Part shown: positions 43,726 through 55,499 of the stretch, piece by piece
Position numbering within the stretch: position 1 is the stretch's first letter
Layout: every line of letters begins with the position of its first letter
Source of the DNA: Haliotis asinina
Taxonomy: Eukaryota > Mollusca > Gastropoda > Lepetellida > Haliotidae
Reading direction: 5' to 3'
Length of the DNA stretch: 64,000 bases
Assembly: GCF_037392515.1 (NCBI RefSeq)
Contig: NC_090291.1
Location: 18,813,501 to 18,877,500 of the forward strand
Notes under the pieces: model-generated
What the model saw: the letters and a program-made list of their open reading frames with translations, nothing else
What the model was told of the DNA's origin: nothing
Database searches by the model: none
Made by a program: the position numbers and the translations under genes

Positions 43726-44934
43726 ATGTTGAAGAGGATGTATTTCATAACATCTCTTGTGATGTTATCAGTCTATATTAACAACGTGACAGCTGATACA
43801 AAAGAGAGTCTAAAACATCTGAGCTCTTATCTTGACACACGTTTCAATTCAAACGTACCGCCCATCGATGAATACACCGATGTTGTTGACGTAAATTTGA
43901 CCATCGGGCCTATGCAAGTTCAGGATCTGGTTGATGCCACTCAAATGCTTAAATTCAGAACCTTTGTGATAATGACATGGAAGGACACCTCACTTGCTTG
44001 GAATGTCTCGGACTACCCCGACGTTTTAAACATAGAAATCGCTCCAAACAGAATTTGGTCTCCAGATGTGATGCTGTTAAATGCAGCAGTTGGTGATGGT
44101 CCTCTATCGACAACCATGCCTATAACAGTTTATCAAGATGGAACTTTGGTTTGGCAGAACATAATGACGATGTCTACAGCATGCAAGACAGATCTGTCTC
44201 GGTATCCCTTCGATACCCAGACGTGTGAATTGACATTCACACAAGGAATGGGATATACTATCATTCTCCATCCATCCGTCAATTCAGATACTTACAATCT
44301 AACGGTAGACGCCAACGGAGAGTGGGAAGCTGTTGCTATAACTCCGTCGATTATTACCCAAAACACTGAGGAATCTTTCCAAGTTGCAGTCTTTCAGATC
44401 CGCCTATCCAGAAAGTATTTTTTTCACATTTTGAACCTCATTTTCCCAATGTGCCTTCTCTCCTTCCTCAACAGTTTCGTGTTCCTGCTACCGGCGAGCT
44501 CTGGAGAAAAGATGGGTTATCTCATGTCTGTCTTTGTGTCGAATGCTGTCTTCCTCAGCCTCATCCACAACACCATGCCATCAACCTCTGATTCTGTTCC
44601 TGATCTTTCTCTCTACCTGACAGCTATCCAAATACAAGGCTTTCTCTCTATTACAGCCACCATCTTGGTGCAAAACATGTACCACCGACATCAGAAAGCT
44701 TTGGAGAAAGGTGCGCATTCACGTTTAAACCAAGTGGCTCCTCCTTGTTCAACTGACAACACAGGATCTAGCACACCAGCATCTCTACCCAAACATGGAG
44801 ACTGTCAACCTTCATATTGGCATTACTTGATGAGGAAACATGATGTAACACTGGACAGACTTCTGGATGGCATTTTCTTTATTTGTTCTGTTAGTTTTTC
44901 ACTTATATTCTTACTGCTTCTCGTTTGGGGTTAG
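43726..44934 (+). CDS. nAChR-like Cys-loop receptor, copy 3
   Basis: Intronless, 402 codons plus stop. The start MLKRMYFITS aligns with copy 2. The signal peptide covers about residues 1-23. The Cys loop runs C153 to C167 with 13 residues between, and reads FDTQTC, so the sequon present in the other copies is lost. M1 is about 232-256, M2 about 261-284 (EKMGYLMSVFVSNAVFLSLI), M3 about 293-316 and M4 about 379-400. Loop A Tyr is Leu118, loop B Trp is Gly, the loop D Trp position is Phe80, and loop C has no cysteine pair. The M3-M4 loop (HRHQKALEK) puts it with copies 1 and 2. Its M1-M2 coding stretch is almost identical at DNA level to copy 2. Confidence 0.92.
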   Translation: MLKRMYFITSLVMLSVYINNVTADTKESLKHLSSYLDTRFNSNVPPIDEYTDVVDVNLTIGPMQVQDLVDATQMLKFRTFVIMTWKDTSLAWNVSDYPDVLNIEIAPNRIWSPDVMLLNAAVGDGPLSTTMPITVYQDGTLVWQNIMTMSTACKTDLSRYPFDTQTCELTFTQGMGYTIILHPSVNSDTYNLTVDANGEWEAVAITPSIITQNTEESFQVAVFQIRLSRKYFFHILNLIFPMCLLSFLNSFVFLLPASSGEKMGYLMSVFVSNAVFLSLIHNTMPSTSDSVPDLSLYLTAIQIQGFLSITATILVQNMYHRHQKALEKGAHSRLNQVAPPCSTDNTGSSTPASLPKHGDCQPSYWHYLMRKHDVTLDRLLDGIFFICSVSFSLIFLLLLVWG

Positions 44935-44984
44935 AAGTTGTGCTATGACAGAGCAACATGATCCATTACTTGACGTGCATGCTT

Positions 44985-45345
44985 CTTGTTTAGCAATGTA
45001 CCAGCTATATGGCGGTGGTAGAGGACCGAGTCTTGTGCAAACAATCCATATTTGGTTTTCTTGTCAAAATGTCAAACATGCTGCAACAGATGTTACACCT
45101 GTTTTACGGCTTTATCGATGGCTGAATGGGTTACGAGAAATCGTACTTTTTTGGCTGGTTGCTTTGTTGCTTAACACAGGCACCATGTGATGGCGGTCTG
45201 TAAATTATCCCGTCCTGGCCACAATTCAGTGACCAACAGCATAAGCAACCTACGCAGCTGGGATACGATGACCTGTATGGACCATTTGATCCATGTTACG
45301 TCAAATATGGGTTGCTGATACTAACGACATTTTCACGGGTTGTAC
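44985..45345 (-). repeat. Decayed SINE-A after copy 3
   Basis: accagctatatggcggtggt and a second set from gatggcggtctgtaaattat to gggttgctgatact match reverse SINE-A with a gap. Confidence 0.5.
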
Positions 45346-45375
45346 ATGACGTACATGACTGAGAAAGTGTTATCC

Positions 45376-45690
45376 CCAACAAACACATCAGAAGTTCAAA
45401 TCAGACAAGGCGTAGGACAAGGACGCGTCTTATCCGCATGGATGTTCCTTGTGGATATTAATGAGCTTATGTGTTGCCTTGATCATTAAGACAAGGTATC
45501 TTGTTTCTCTTGCTTATCACCCCGAAGTGCTACTCGCGGATGACACGGCACTCACAAACTCAACAAGCGTGGCCTACGTATATACTTGGAAACTGCCCAT
45601 CAACATGCTGGCCAGTGGAGGTTGACAAATAATGCAAGCAAAAGTTGTGTCTTTAAGGGTGGAAACAATACTGATCAGTCATGCCCTTTC
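45376..45690 (+). pseudogene. LINE reverse-transcriptase relic
   Basis: A broken frame reads RQGVGQGRVLSAWMFLVDIN, the QG-LSP-F region of non-LTR reverse transcriptases. After stops it reads LLADDTALTNST, the ADD catalytic motif, and then NNASKSCVFKGGN. Only this palm fragment remains. It lies in the 3' flank of copy 3. Confidence 0.7.
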
Positions 45691-46149
45691 AGCCCAGATA
45701 TCATAAACTGTCTTTGTAGAAGAACACAATATACACAGACTCTTTGAAAAGTTCTCATTTGGACAACGAAACGGGACCAAGAACGTGTGCTGCGAGAAAA
45801 CACTTCAACTCATTTGGCCCTCTTCGACTGGTCTAAACCTTGCCTGTTGTGTTAGAAATAATTCGGTGTGACGTCTGCGAGAGTGAGCTACGTCTTGCGG
45901 ACAAAAACAAATAGCACTGAAATTATCCAGCGCTACTTTGCACGAACTGTGCAAATTTACATCAGAGATCATTGTGAAGGTAGGAATGCTACCAATAGCA
46001 CCTGGACAGTGTTTCATGTGCTGTGAAGGGCGCAATGATGTGAAAGAAAATCACATTACATGTATACTGTATGTCTTTAGCTGATGCAAGAAACATTCTT
46101 TATTACCATCTGTTTGACACATTAAACCTGGAACAGTACATGTGAACCG

Positions 46150-46440
46150 AATACTGTGCAGAGAGTATCTTCACGGGTTGCACATTATTTAGAAAGTGTA
46201 ATCCCAAATATGATATATGTTACGTCCTGACACGCATTGTGTATTCACGTAAATACCAGTTGTGTTCTCAGAATTTATTGTGTGACGAAAAATCATTCAA
46301 CACACTTCTTGGGAAAGTATGCCCCATGGTTTTTGTGGCCAACTTCCAGTCTGGATGTTGACTTTGGAATTTGTGGTATGCGTGAACACTTAACATTTCA
46401 TCACACTAGACACTAGAGAAAAACGTTTTGGACAATCGCA
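46150..46440. other. 3' flank homologous to the flank of copy 2
   Basis: gaaagtgtaatcccaaatat and ccagttgtgttctcagaat match 6660-6770 after copy 2. The LINE relic therefore split an older shared flank. Confidence 0.5.
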
Positions 46441-46530
46441 CATCTTCCACCTGGGCATACATTTCATCTGAACTGGAATGCAACATTGCCAAGGTTTGTG
46501 TGCCGTCTACACGGCATTGACTTAAGTTTC

Positions 46531-46809
46531 CGACCCGTGAAGGTCCCGGGGTAGAATAGGTCTTCAGCAACCCATGCTTGCCATAAAAGGCGACTATGCT
46601 TGTCGTAAGAGGCGACTAACGGGATCGGGTGGTCAGACTCGCTGACTTGGTTGACATATGTCATCGGTTCCCAATTGCGCAGATCGATGCTCATGTTGTT
46701 GATCACTGGATTGTCTGGTTCAGACTCGATTATTTACAGACCGCCGCCATATACCTGGAATAGTGCTGAGTGCGGCGTAAAACTAAACTCACTCACTCAC
46801 TCACTCACT
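46531..46809 (+). mobile_element. SINE-A, full length
   Basis: ccgtgaaggtcccggggtag at the start, then tagaataggtcttcagcaac, gcgactaacgggatcgggtg and a (ACTC)n tail. It shows that the complete family begins about 70 bp upstream of the ccataaaagg head. Confidence 0.9.
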
Positions 46810-47034
46810 TAAGTTTCCCATACCCCATGTTCTTAATCAGCACGCCCTGTTGCCTCTCGAAGATGCGATACCGACTGACAGAAATATATAAACAAGGCAT
46901 CGCGTTCGGATTTTCTTGCTGTAGAATGAGTGTTATCACTTTCATGTACGTGCAGGTGGCAATTGATTCATTTTCTTTCTATTGTTGGCATTTGTCAACT
47001 GCTTCAATATTCGTGTAAACATTATACTTTAATA

Positions 47035-47490
47035 CTATAGACACTTGATAAATGTCCCAGGTATGAAGTACTTGGTTTTGTTGAAATATGTAGTTCATAT
47101 TTTAAATGTGGCAAATGAATAACATGTTTTCTCTGCGAACAGGAGGGAAAAGTAGTTGATTCACAAAATTTGCAACATCATTTATGCACTTGACTCTTTT
47201 TAATGTCATAGATACTTGTTAAATGTCCCCAGGCATGAAGCACTTGGTTTGTTTTAATATGTATTAAATCGCGAGTTTGGGGAATTGGCTTGCTTGGCAA
47301 GAGGTATGACTATACCAACCCACACACAACACAACACAACACAACACAACACCTGAGTGAAACATGTATTCCAGTTCATCTTTTAATTGTAGCAAATGAA
47401 TAACATGTTTCCTCTGCAAACAGGAGGGAAAACTAGTTGAATCATTGTATATGTTGGTTTATAATTTAACATCATTTACGCATTTGACGG
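47035..47490. repeat. Imperfect tandem duplication of flank DNA
   Basis: caaatgaataacatgttt plus caggagggaaaa occur twice, at about 47110 and 47390, with aaatgtccc-ggtatgaag before each. The second copy is expanded by a segment carrying (ACACA)n at 47322-47350. The block is also homologous to the downstream flank of copy 2 near 7870-7980. Confidence 0.6.
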
Positions 47491-48026
47491 ATATCACGCT
47501 CAGGATACTTTTTAGTAACTGTTCCCCAGGATGTGATTATTAATTTGCTGTGGAAGTCGACTGAAGCAAAATATTATAATGGTATTAGTAATTTAGTATT
47601 AGTCTATATCAGTTTGGTTGCATACTGACGATACTTTTCTATAACCTAACATTCTTGTAGTGTGACGATCGTTTCATATAATGTGTGGTGATGTGGTCAT
47701 TTATGGCGTCCCCTGAGATGATATTCGTTGACTATCAGTAAAAGCGACTTGAAACCGCATTTCTTTTCTCACTCTTGAACAAAGATGGAAGTTTTTTTTC
47801 TATACACAAGAATGGTCATTGTCATTTTATTACTGATTTTTTAAAAGAAATAGAATTGATATATTTAGTAGAAAGAAGCAAATTTTCATGATTGTCGGTT
47901 TGAATTAATAACTTAGTTTCTTAGTTACTGTATCCATAACGAGGGTCATATAAAGTCCCGAAGCCTTCAAAGAAAATTTAAACCTATCACGCTTTAATAG
48001 GTCTATACCTGTTACCTTAAGTAATG

Positions 48027-48118
48027 GCTAAACCCAGATTCAATTATTTACACACCGCCGCCATATAGCTGGAATATTGCTGAGCACGACGTAAAACTAA
48101 ACTCACTCACTCACTCAT
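48027..48118 (+). mobile_element. SINE-A 3' fragment
   Basis: gccgccatatagctggaata through aaactaaactcactcactca; 5' truncated. Confidence 0.8.
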
Positions 48119-48154
48119 AACTTAACCCCAGCACGCTTGCCAGCAGCTGAGAAA

Positions 48155-48478
48155 AGATGTAAATCCAGGTAGGGTCCATGCAGGTAGAAAAAGGTATTGT
48201 CCCCATGGTCTCAGGTGATCTTACTTTAGTTGCTGGTGATCTTTTGCTCGGTTTTATACTGATTTGTCGTAGATATTGTTCTGATTTTATTGTATACTAG
48301 CTGGTGTTAATTCTATCTGTGAAACGATAGTTTTGTTTTGTTTTTTATTTTTCTTTGCTGACAGACTGTATAGTGATATTTATTTCTTATCAATGAATGA
48401 CAGTTTACTTATATTTATCACGATATGCCTGAAAGTTTGCCGATGTAGCTAAAATTCTTAACTCTCTCACTCTTAGTC
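48155..48478 (+). mobile_element. SINE-C
   Basis: ccaggtagggtccatgcagg, ttgtccccatggtctcaggt and ttatcacgatatgcctgaaa, ending actctctcactc. Confidence 0.7.
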
Positions 48479-49565
48479 GGAAAAGTCAAATGTAAAAATA
48501 TCATTTCACACCACAAATTACGCACATAGTGGTTATTTGATAGTCTGAGGTTTACTAAGCGATATTTATGACATAATAAACTCAACACTAAGAATGCTCA
48601 TAGCGTTAACAGTCAGTAGCAGAGCACATTGTTTTCCCAGATAATATGTTTAGTATTCGCAAATCAAGAGGCGATTAGGTATTACTAACATTTACTAATG
48701 TTAAAGTTAGCTCATGGTAAGAGTATATCTGCCTAACTAATCATGTTATGGTTATGCTATATATCGTTTTCATTTCATATGCGTCAAATCCATACGTACA
48801 ATAAAAGTAGAATTATGCATATCTTACACATTGATTGCTGTAGCAGATGGTATTCAAACTGTTTACAAACATACAGTTCGAAATTTCATGGAACGATGCA
48901 CAGAAATCAAAAGAAGTCAGTGAATGGTTTACACTAGTTTGCTATAGCCGGGTGGACGTTTAGAAGCAATGTTATAATGGATTTGCTTAATGCGCCAATG
49001 TTTTATGCATGACATTGTGCAAATATCCAATTTGTAGGTAATACTGGTTTTACGTGTTTTCAAAGGAACATGTTATAGTCATTATGAAAGTTCCCTAAAC
49101 AAACATATAATTGTACTTGATTTTATTACCTGTTATGGACTAGATCTCACTAAGCAGAAAAAGCAATTACTGAGCACTGAGTGTTGCATATAGCTGAAAA
49201 GTACCTTTCGATCAATAAGGGACGTATTTAAACAAAATAAACAGATGTCAAAGTAGCTTTTACTCAATTTAATGCATTGTGTATGCATTAAATATGTGTA
49301 GTGATACGATAAGCAGTTAAGTCGTCCATGGCCATCCCATGTACGTTAATTATAGCATGAATGTCATTGTAGTCCCTAAACCGAACATGTAGCTCTTTCC
49401 GTGTCGTTGATGTTGAGAAAGTTTTAGGTTATGATCGGAGACACTTAAGTTGATGTTGTATAAATAATCAAACAACGATATATCGTAGATGTAAATGGAG
49501 ATTCTAATACATTGCAGTGTCACTCGTGACGATTCCACTAAAAACATCACTTATCAGTTTCCAAA
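48479..49565. other. Gene-free stretch upstream of copy 4
   Basis: AT-rich; no repeat or exon recognised. It lacks the long upstream homology shared by copies 2 and 3. Confidence 0.4.
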
Positions 49566-49574
49566 TTGAGTAGG

Positions 49575-49584
49575 TATATAAATA
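49575..49584 (+). promoter_or_regulatory. TATA element of copy 4
   Basis: taggTATATAAATAc lies 54 bp before the chosen ATG, in the same ggtata context as the other copies. Confidence 0.6.
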
Positions 49585-49628
49585 CGGTGTACCAATATAC
49601 CATCATCTGTCTGTCAACTGATGATAAG

Positions 49629-50843
49629 ATGAAGTTTCTGGGGCTGTGTGTTGTTATTGCATGGTTGTCACCAGGCTATGTTGATGGTGTCGCTGACCAT
49701 AGAGATAGTGTCAAACTATTGAGATCGCATCTTGAAACCCGCTTCAACCCGGAAATTCCACCCATCGACCCAAACACAAATGTCATCAACGTTAACATAA
49801 CGATTGGCCCACTTCAGGTTCAGGATCTCGTTGATGCTACCCAGGTCCTTAAATCCAGAGTGTTTGTGATTATGAGTTGGGAGGACTCGTCACTTGCTTG
49901 GAATGCCTCGGATTACCCAAATGTTTTAGAAATAGAACTCGCGCCACATGAAGTTTGGTGTCCTAATGTGTTCTTGGTTAATGCTGCCGTCGGCGATGGT
50001 CCTATGTCCACAACGATGCCAATGACGCTGTTCATGAATGGATCTCTATACTGGCAGAACATAATGATGGTCTCCACAATTTGCAAAACCGATCTATCTA
50101 GATATCCATTTGACAACCAGACATGTGACCTGATATTTTCAACAGCTTTTGGATATCCCACGTTTCTTCATCCATCTGTGAATTCAAATTCATATGGTTT
50201 AAAGCTTAACACTAATGGAGAGTGGCAAACTGTGGACATAACTCCCGCAGACTCTTCACCTCATGAAGATCTGCCATACCAAGCTGCTATATTTTACATC
50301 CACCTGTCCAGGAAACCATTCTTCTACATCCTGAACTTCATTTGTCCGATGTGTCTTGTGTCCTTTCTCAACAGCTTCGTGTTCCTGCTTCCAGCAAGCT
50401 CTGGAGAAAAAGTGGGCTACCTTATGGCTGTCTTTGTGTCGAATGCTCTCTTCCTCAGTCTCGTCCACGAGATTATGCCCTCAACCTCTGACACTATTTC
50501 ACACCTTTCCCTCTACCTTGTTGGGATTCAAGTCCAAGGCTTCCTCGGGATTATTGCCACCATCGTAGTTCAGAATGTGTACTCTCAAAAGAAAAACACC
50601 AAGAAAGATGAAAATTGTGTGAAGTCGAAGCACGCACACGCAGGACTGAAGCTGACGCAGGTAATGCCTGCTGACCCATCTGACAAAGAGGAGCATGTCA
50701 CAGATCAGACATCACAACTGCATATGAGAACGAAGGCTTGCAGATGGATCCGTAATCTCTCACTGGACAGACTTTTGGATGGTATTTTCTTTATACTCTC
50801 ATTTGGCTTTGGGTTATCAAGCTTAGTCTATGTCCTATCGTAA
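49629..50843 (+). CDS. nAChR-like Cys-loop receptor, copy 4
   Basis: Intronless, 404 codons plus stop. I use the ATG at 49629 (MKFLGLCVVIAWLSPGY, a good signal peptide); the frame is open upstream, but that stretch contains the TATA box. The Cys loop is C152 to C166. M1 is about 231-255, M2 about 260-283 (EKVGYLMAVFVSNALFLSLV, then HEIMPSTSD) and M3 about 293-315. A longer M3-M4 loop of about 70 residues ends in RTKACRWIRNLSLDR before M4. At M2 position 6' it has Ala where the others have Ser, and at 20' Glu where the others have Asn or Thr nearby, so its pore differs. Loop A is Val, loop B Trp is Ala, and there is no YxCC. Its loop sequence groups it with copy 5. Confidence 0.92.
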   Translation: MKFLGLCVVIAWLSPGYVDGVADHRDSVKLLRSHLETRFNPEIPPIDPNTNVINVNITIGPLQVQDLVDATQVLKSRVFVIMSWEDSSLAWNASDYPNVLEIELAPHEVWCPNVFLVNAAVGDGPMSTTMPMTLFMNGSLYWQNIMMVSTICKTDLSRYPFDNQTCDLIFSTAFGYPTFLHPSVNSNSYGLKLNTNGEWQTVDITPADSSPHEDLPYQAAIFYIHLSRKPFFYILNFICPMCLVSFLNSFVFLLPASSGEKVGYLMAVFVSNALFLSLVHEIMPSTSDTISHLSLYLVGIQVQGFLGIIATIVVQNVYSQKKNTKKDENCVKSKHAHAGLKLTQVMPADPSDKEEHVTDQTSQLHMRTKACRWIRNLSLDRLLDGIFFILSFGFGLSSLVYVLS

Positions 50844-52055
50844 GAAGTTTTATAAATTGTAAAACAAACTGTGACCGTTTCAGTTGTTGTCAGTCTTTCA
50901 GGTTCTGGTTGTCGACAGCAGTAGAAAGACCCATTATACTGTCGGTTGACAAAGTCTTCAGCACTAATCAATGTAGTAAAAAGAAGTCATTGTTATCTCC
51001 TTAATCGAATATTCATTATCTATCTGATAGCAATTTTATAAAGAATATCCCACACACAAAGCCATTGATCAAACTCAATCGGCTGTTGCCTCTGATCATG
51101 AGAAGCAAACTAGTTTTATCCGCATATATTTTATGAATTATGGTTTTTATGTTTTTTCACCATGGTCCAAAGTTGTGTTACATATTGTTAATGATATCTT
51201 ATTTACATCCTCTGATCCATACGTATCAGCAGCAGATCCTGAGAGAACGTGAGTGAAAAGTCAACGTCACCTCGAGAATATTTCACTCAAATGGTGACGA
51301 TATAGGTTAGGTTAACTGTAAGAAATGTCTCTTACAAAGAGCACTAAATATCTGCAAAATATCATAAGTCTATCTAAGTCTAACCATTTCAATTATTAGA
51401 ATATTCTGTCCATCACAAAGATCAACATTACATGTAATGCCATTAGAATACGACCTTCACCAGTCATGACTCACACAGGTCTTCACCAAATTTGCTGCAT
51501 TTACATTTCCAGTCGTAGTCGTTCTTGTCTACATACACTTTCCGGGACGATGTCTCTCCGTCTGTCCACTACTGTCTATTACTATGCATACATCTATACT
51601 GTTCACCTGTGAGTGAGTGAGTGAGTGAGTGAGTGAGTGAAGATTTTAAGTCACAACCCCTGTCATTAATATGATACACTTGCTTGCAGGACTGATCGTC
51701 TTTAAGTGGCATCTAGAAGTTGATCTGATGATGAGGAACAGGTTATATAGATTGAGCACTTCTTTATTGCAACGGATCGCACGTGTAGATGCCAACACCG
51801 TTTTCAAGAAAGGGATATTCACCTGCATGCTGACGTTGTTAGTATCTACGGTACGGTGAATCGTTGCATCTGTTGCAAAGAGGGTTTCCAGTCCATATAA
51901 CTCTTATTCTTCCTGGAGTTAACTTAGCGTAGTAGAGTTGGACTTTCTTATGTCAAGAGCGTTTCATAACCGACTAAAGTCTTCAGTTTACGGTAGTAAA
52001 ACCTCCGCTTTGATAAGTACTTGGTCGCACCTCTTTTCTATCAGACCCGTGACGA
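50844..52055. other. Gene-free 3' flank of copy 4
   Basis: A decayed SINE-C (aacgtcacctcgagaatatt, about 51245-51320) and a (GAGT)n array at 51609-51640 are visible. No exon seen. Confidence 0.5.
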
Positions 52056-52059
52056 TCCG

Positions 52060-52245
52060 TGTTAGAATCGATCTGCAGTAACCGATGCTTGTCGTAAGAG
52101 GCAACTAATGGGCTTGTGTTTCAGGCTCTCTGACTTGCTTAACACATGTCATCATAATTATCCCAACTGCGTATATCGATGCTCATGATGTTGGTCATTG
52201 GATTGTGTGTACATGATTATTTACAGATGTAAATGATAATGCCAG
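52060..52245 (+). mobile_element. SINE-A, decayed
   Basis: ccgatgcttgtcgtaagagg, acttgcttaacacatgtcat and tatcgatgctcatgatgttg in order; the tail is lost. Confidence 0.65.
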
Positions 52246-52604
52246 GTAGCTGGACTATTGCTTAATTACCAGTTTCACATCCATATATGTCATACTCTAG
52301 CTATTTTACTGCTCTTCCCTGACAGGTTTTATCATTTAAGATTAATTACTATGTATAACAATTAGTTGTTCACGTCAAAATATGGCAGAAAATATTGCCG
52401 ATGTGTCAGTAAATTTTAACTTACTCACTTGTACTTCAATAGCTGGTGTCAGCTATTACCTTACCGTGTTTGTTTCAGGATAACGTTAAAACATTTGGCA
52501 TATTTAATCACAATTTTGGCGCTTTCCCAGGAACATTTACTTGTGTAAAGAAAAACTGTTCATATTTTAAAGGACTAATATACTTTATATGAGTATAATC
52601 CAAC

Positions 52605-52888
52605 TATGAGTATAATGTAGGTAGCAAAACTCCCCATGGACCAAAGAATGGTGATCTCCCTTCAGTTGGTGACGATCTAGAGCATGTTCTTAGATTACGT
52701 ATTGTCCAAATAGTGCTACTAGTTTTAATTTCACCTGCTAGTTTTAATTCTAACTCTGATAGTCTAGTTGTTATACTGTCCTCTGACGACAGCTTTTGTA
52801 AAATATACGCATTCTTTATATACGTCAAACTACGTCACGATATGGCTGAAACATAGCCGATGTGACGTAACACATTAACTCACTCACC
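52605..52888 (+). mobile_element. SINE-C
   Basis: gtaggtagcaaaactcccca, ttgttatactgtcctctgac and tcacgatatggctgaaacat, ending aactcactcaccc. Confidence 0.75.
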
Positions 52889-53482
52889 CTATCTTTGGAG
52901 TAACTTGTGCATACATTTCTAGCATGTATCTCTGAAAGTACAAATGATGCATGTAAAAAAATAGGGAAGTTTAATACTTACCATTTTGTGTGTTTTAGGT
53001 GACGAATGACCCACATTTATATATCCATTCCTTACCAGTACACCACTAACAGTTTGTAGAATTACTCGTAATGGGTGTCAAGTTAAAGTGCGTTATCACA
53101 ATTAAACGATAAAAATCGCTTGCAATTTTTGGTAAAAAAAAAATTAAATTCTTACATCACTATTGAGCAAGTAAGTCACGCATCATGTTCTTGTAGCTGA
53201 ATAAATAATACTGTTGTGTCCACCAGTTTGTGTTTTGTCAATCCGTAACCTTATTATATTATGACTAACATAACCTTGAGCTTACTTATCAGGGTACGGA
53301 GTTAGTAGAGACTCACCTCAGCGTCCTGCTTGAAGACCCTCTGGTCCAGGCCCAGGACATTGTGTCAGAAGGTTTCCAGAAGAGTCCCATCATGGGACTC
53401 GTATATTTTATGGCCGCTACATTGGCACACAATGTATGGCAGATCCTGTTCAGGTTATGTTTGAATTCCTTCTGTTGACAAG
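52889..53482. other. Gene-free stretch before the 22-bp array
   Basis: Minus-strand bases around 53310-53450 look faintly exon-like, with a donor-type gaggtgagtct, but contain stops and match nothing I know. Confidence 0.3.
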
Positions 53483-53483
53483 G

Positions 53484-54122
53484 ATGGAGCGGGGTATGTG
53501 GAAGGATAGAGCGGGGTATGTGGAAGGATGGAGCGGAGTATGTGGAAGGATGGATCGGGGTATGTGGAAGGATGGAGCGGGGTATGTGGAAAGATGGAGC
53601 GTGGTATGTGGAAAGATGGAGCGGGGTATGTGGAAAGATGGAGCGGGGTATGTGGAAGGATGGAGCGGGGTATGTGGAAGGATGGAGCGGGGTATGTGGG
53701 AGGATGGAGCGGGGTATGTGGAAGGATGGAGCGGGGTATGTGGGAGGATGGAGCGGGGTATGTGGAAGGATGGAGCGGGGTATGTGGGAGGATGGATCGG
53801 GGTATGTGGAAGGATGGATCGGGGTATGTGGAAGGATGGAGCGTGGTATGTGGGAGGATGGAGCGGGGTATGTGGAAGGATGGAGCGGGGTATGTGCAAG
53901 GATGGAGCGGGGTATGTGGAAGGATGGAGCGGGGTATGTGCAAGGATGGAGCGGGGTATGTGGAAGGATGGATCGGGGTATGTGGAAGGATGGATCGGGG
54001 TATGTGGAAGGATGGATCGGGGTATGTGGAAGGATGGAGCGGGGTATGTGGGAGGATGGAGCGGGGTATGTGGAAGGATAGAGCGGGGTATGTGGAAGGA
54101 TGGAGCGGGGTATGTGGGAGGA
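53484..54122. repeat. 22-bp minisatellite, about 29 copies
   Basis: The unit is ggatggagcggggtatgtgg plus aa or ga. With a 22-bp period on a G-rich strand, almost every frame on both strands stays open, giving RGMWKDGAGY-type and HIPRSILPHT-type translations. No start context, splice or domain supports a protein. Confidence 0.93.
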
Positions 54123-54280
54123 TGGCATCACTTCGTCTTCCATCCTTACTTCATCAGCGGAAGAGGTTAGCCTCACTGGTCATGACAATGTCTTTGACAG
54201 GCTGGATAATAAAGGGCAATCGAAGGTGTTTTAATATTCAATTTCATTCACATTTAATAGGGTTTGGTACCGTTATATTG

Positions 54281-54508
54281 TGAGTGAGTTTTGTTTTACG
54301 CCGCACTCAGCAATATACCAGCTGTTGGCGGCGGTCTGTAAATACTCAAGACTGGACCAGACAATCCAGTGATCGGCAGCATAAGCATCGATCATCCAAG
54401 TCAGCCAGCCTGACCACCAGATCCCGTTAGTCGCATCAAGCATTGTCGCTTTTAATGGCAAGCATGGGTTGCTGAAGGCCTGTTCTACCCCAGAACTTCA
54501 CAGGTCAC
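54281..54508 (-). mobile_element. SINE-A
   Basis: gtgagttttgttttacgccg, actggaccagacaatccagt and cccgttagtcgcatcaagca in reverse order of the family. Confidence 0.8.
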
Positions 54509-55499
54509 CCTTATATCGTGACGACAGCAAGTTTGACATTGATAGGGAACACATTTATGAACGATTATGACACGAGTAGAGTCATTTAGCTACCTACTCA
54601 ATGCCAGACTGGTTCGGCCCATAACACGAACTTGAAGGGGCATACGTTACCAGACTGGCCTTGAGCCACCAAATTCTTTCAAACATCCACGGAAAATATC
54701 ATACATAATAACCTTAGGCCGTAAATTTCTGATTTAAACTAAATGTTACTTTTCCGAAAATGAATATACGTAGTCTTAAGCAGTATACTGATAGCACATG
54801 TTTAGGGTCTAAGTGGTGTGTTGGGCAAAGGGACGGTTTTCCTGGATCCAGTACTCTCAACAATCAGAATCCAGTCCTTCACCGACACATGGGTGCGGAA
54901 AACAGGCTGCCCAATTCAGTCAAATCTTACGACTAGCAGTGGGGTGTTTAGGACCTATTTGCTCCCACACGTGCAAAGAACATTTGGGTTACCCCACACT
55001 GGTTGCGTGGTTGCTTTTCATGAGTGATCTTTCAAGTATGTGAGGTTGTATCAAAAACACGCAGAATTCAAAATGGGAAAGATTAAGTTTGAGAGTTTAG
55101 TCTAATTCTAAATACTGACAACAGTCCAGCAAGACTCCAGCAAGAGTCCAATAATATCTCAGTAGGGGACACCAGAAATGGAATTCACATATTATACCAG
55201 TGCATGGAATCGAATCTTGGTCTTTCTCTCAAGTTACTGGTGCTCGCTTATGATACCCCGATATAACCACATAGGACATAAGCTCTTGAGCGTCCTTGCT
55301 GCCATGACACACAATAGTGTTTGCTGGGTCAAATATGCCCCAGAAAGGCGACTGGTTTCGTTAAAATGTATACCCATTATCGTTGTCACGTTACTGTGGA
55401 AGAATATCTTGAAAGTATTCACTTTGTTATTTGAACAGTACACAAGGCCCCACGAGTGCACCTGACAATTGCCGCAATTCTTGCTGTAATACTGTGTGA
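54509..55499. other. Gene-free stretch with SINE-B relic
   Basis: A decayed reverse SINE-B is at about 55150-55230 (taggggacaccagaaatgga, tggaatcgaatcttggtct). No exon recognised. Confidence 0.45.

Noticed and set aside
53310..53455. Minus-strand exon with donor gag|gtgagt
   Set aside because: The only plausible reading contains a stop and shows no known domain; no neighbouring exons.
53313..54283. Open frames up to 287 codons on both strands (HIPRSILPHT and RGMWKDGAGY repeats)
   Set aside because: They are translations of a 22-bp minisatellite with no stop codon in most frames; no signal, splice or domain evidence.
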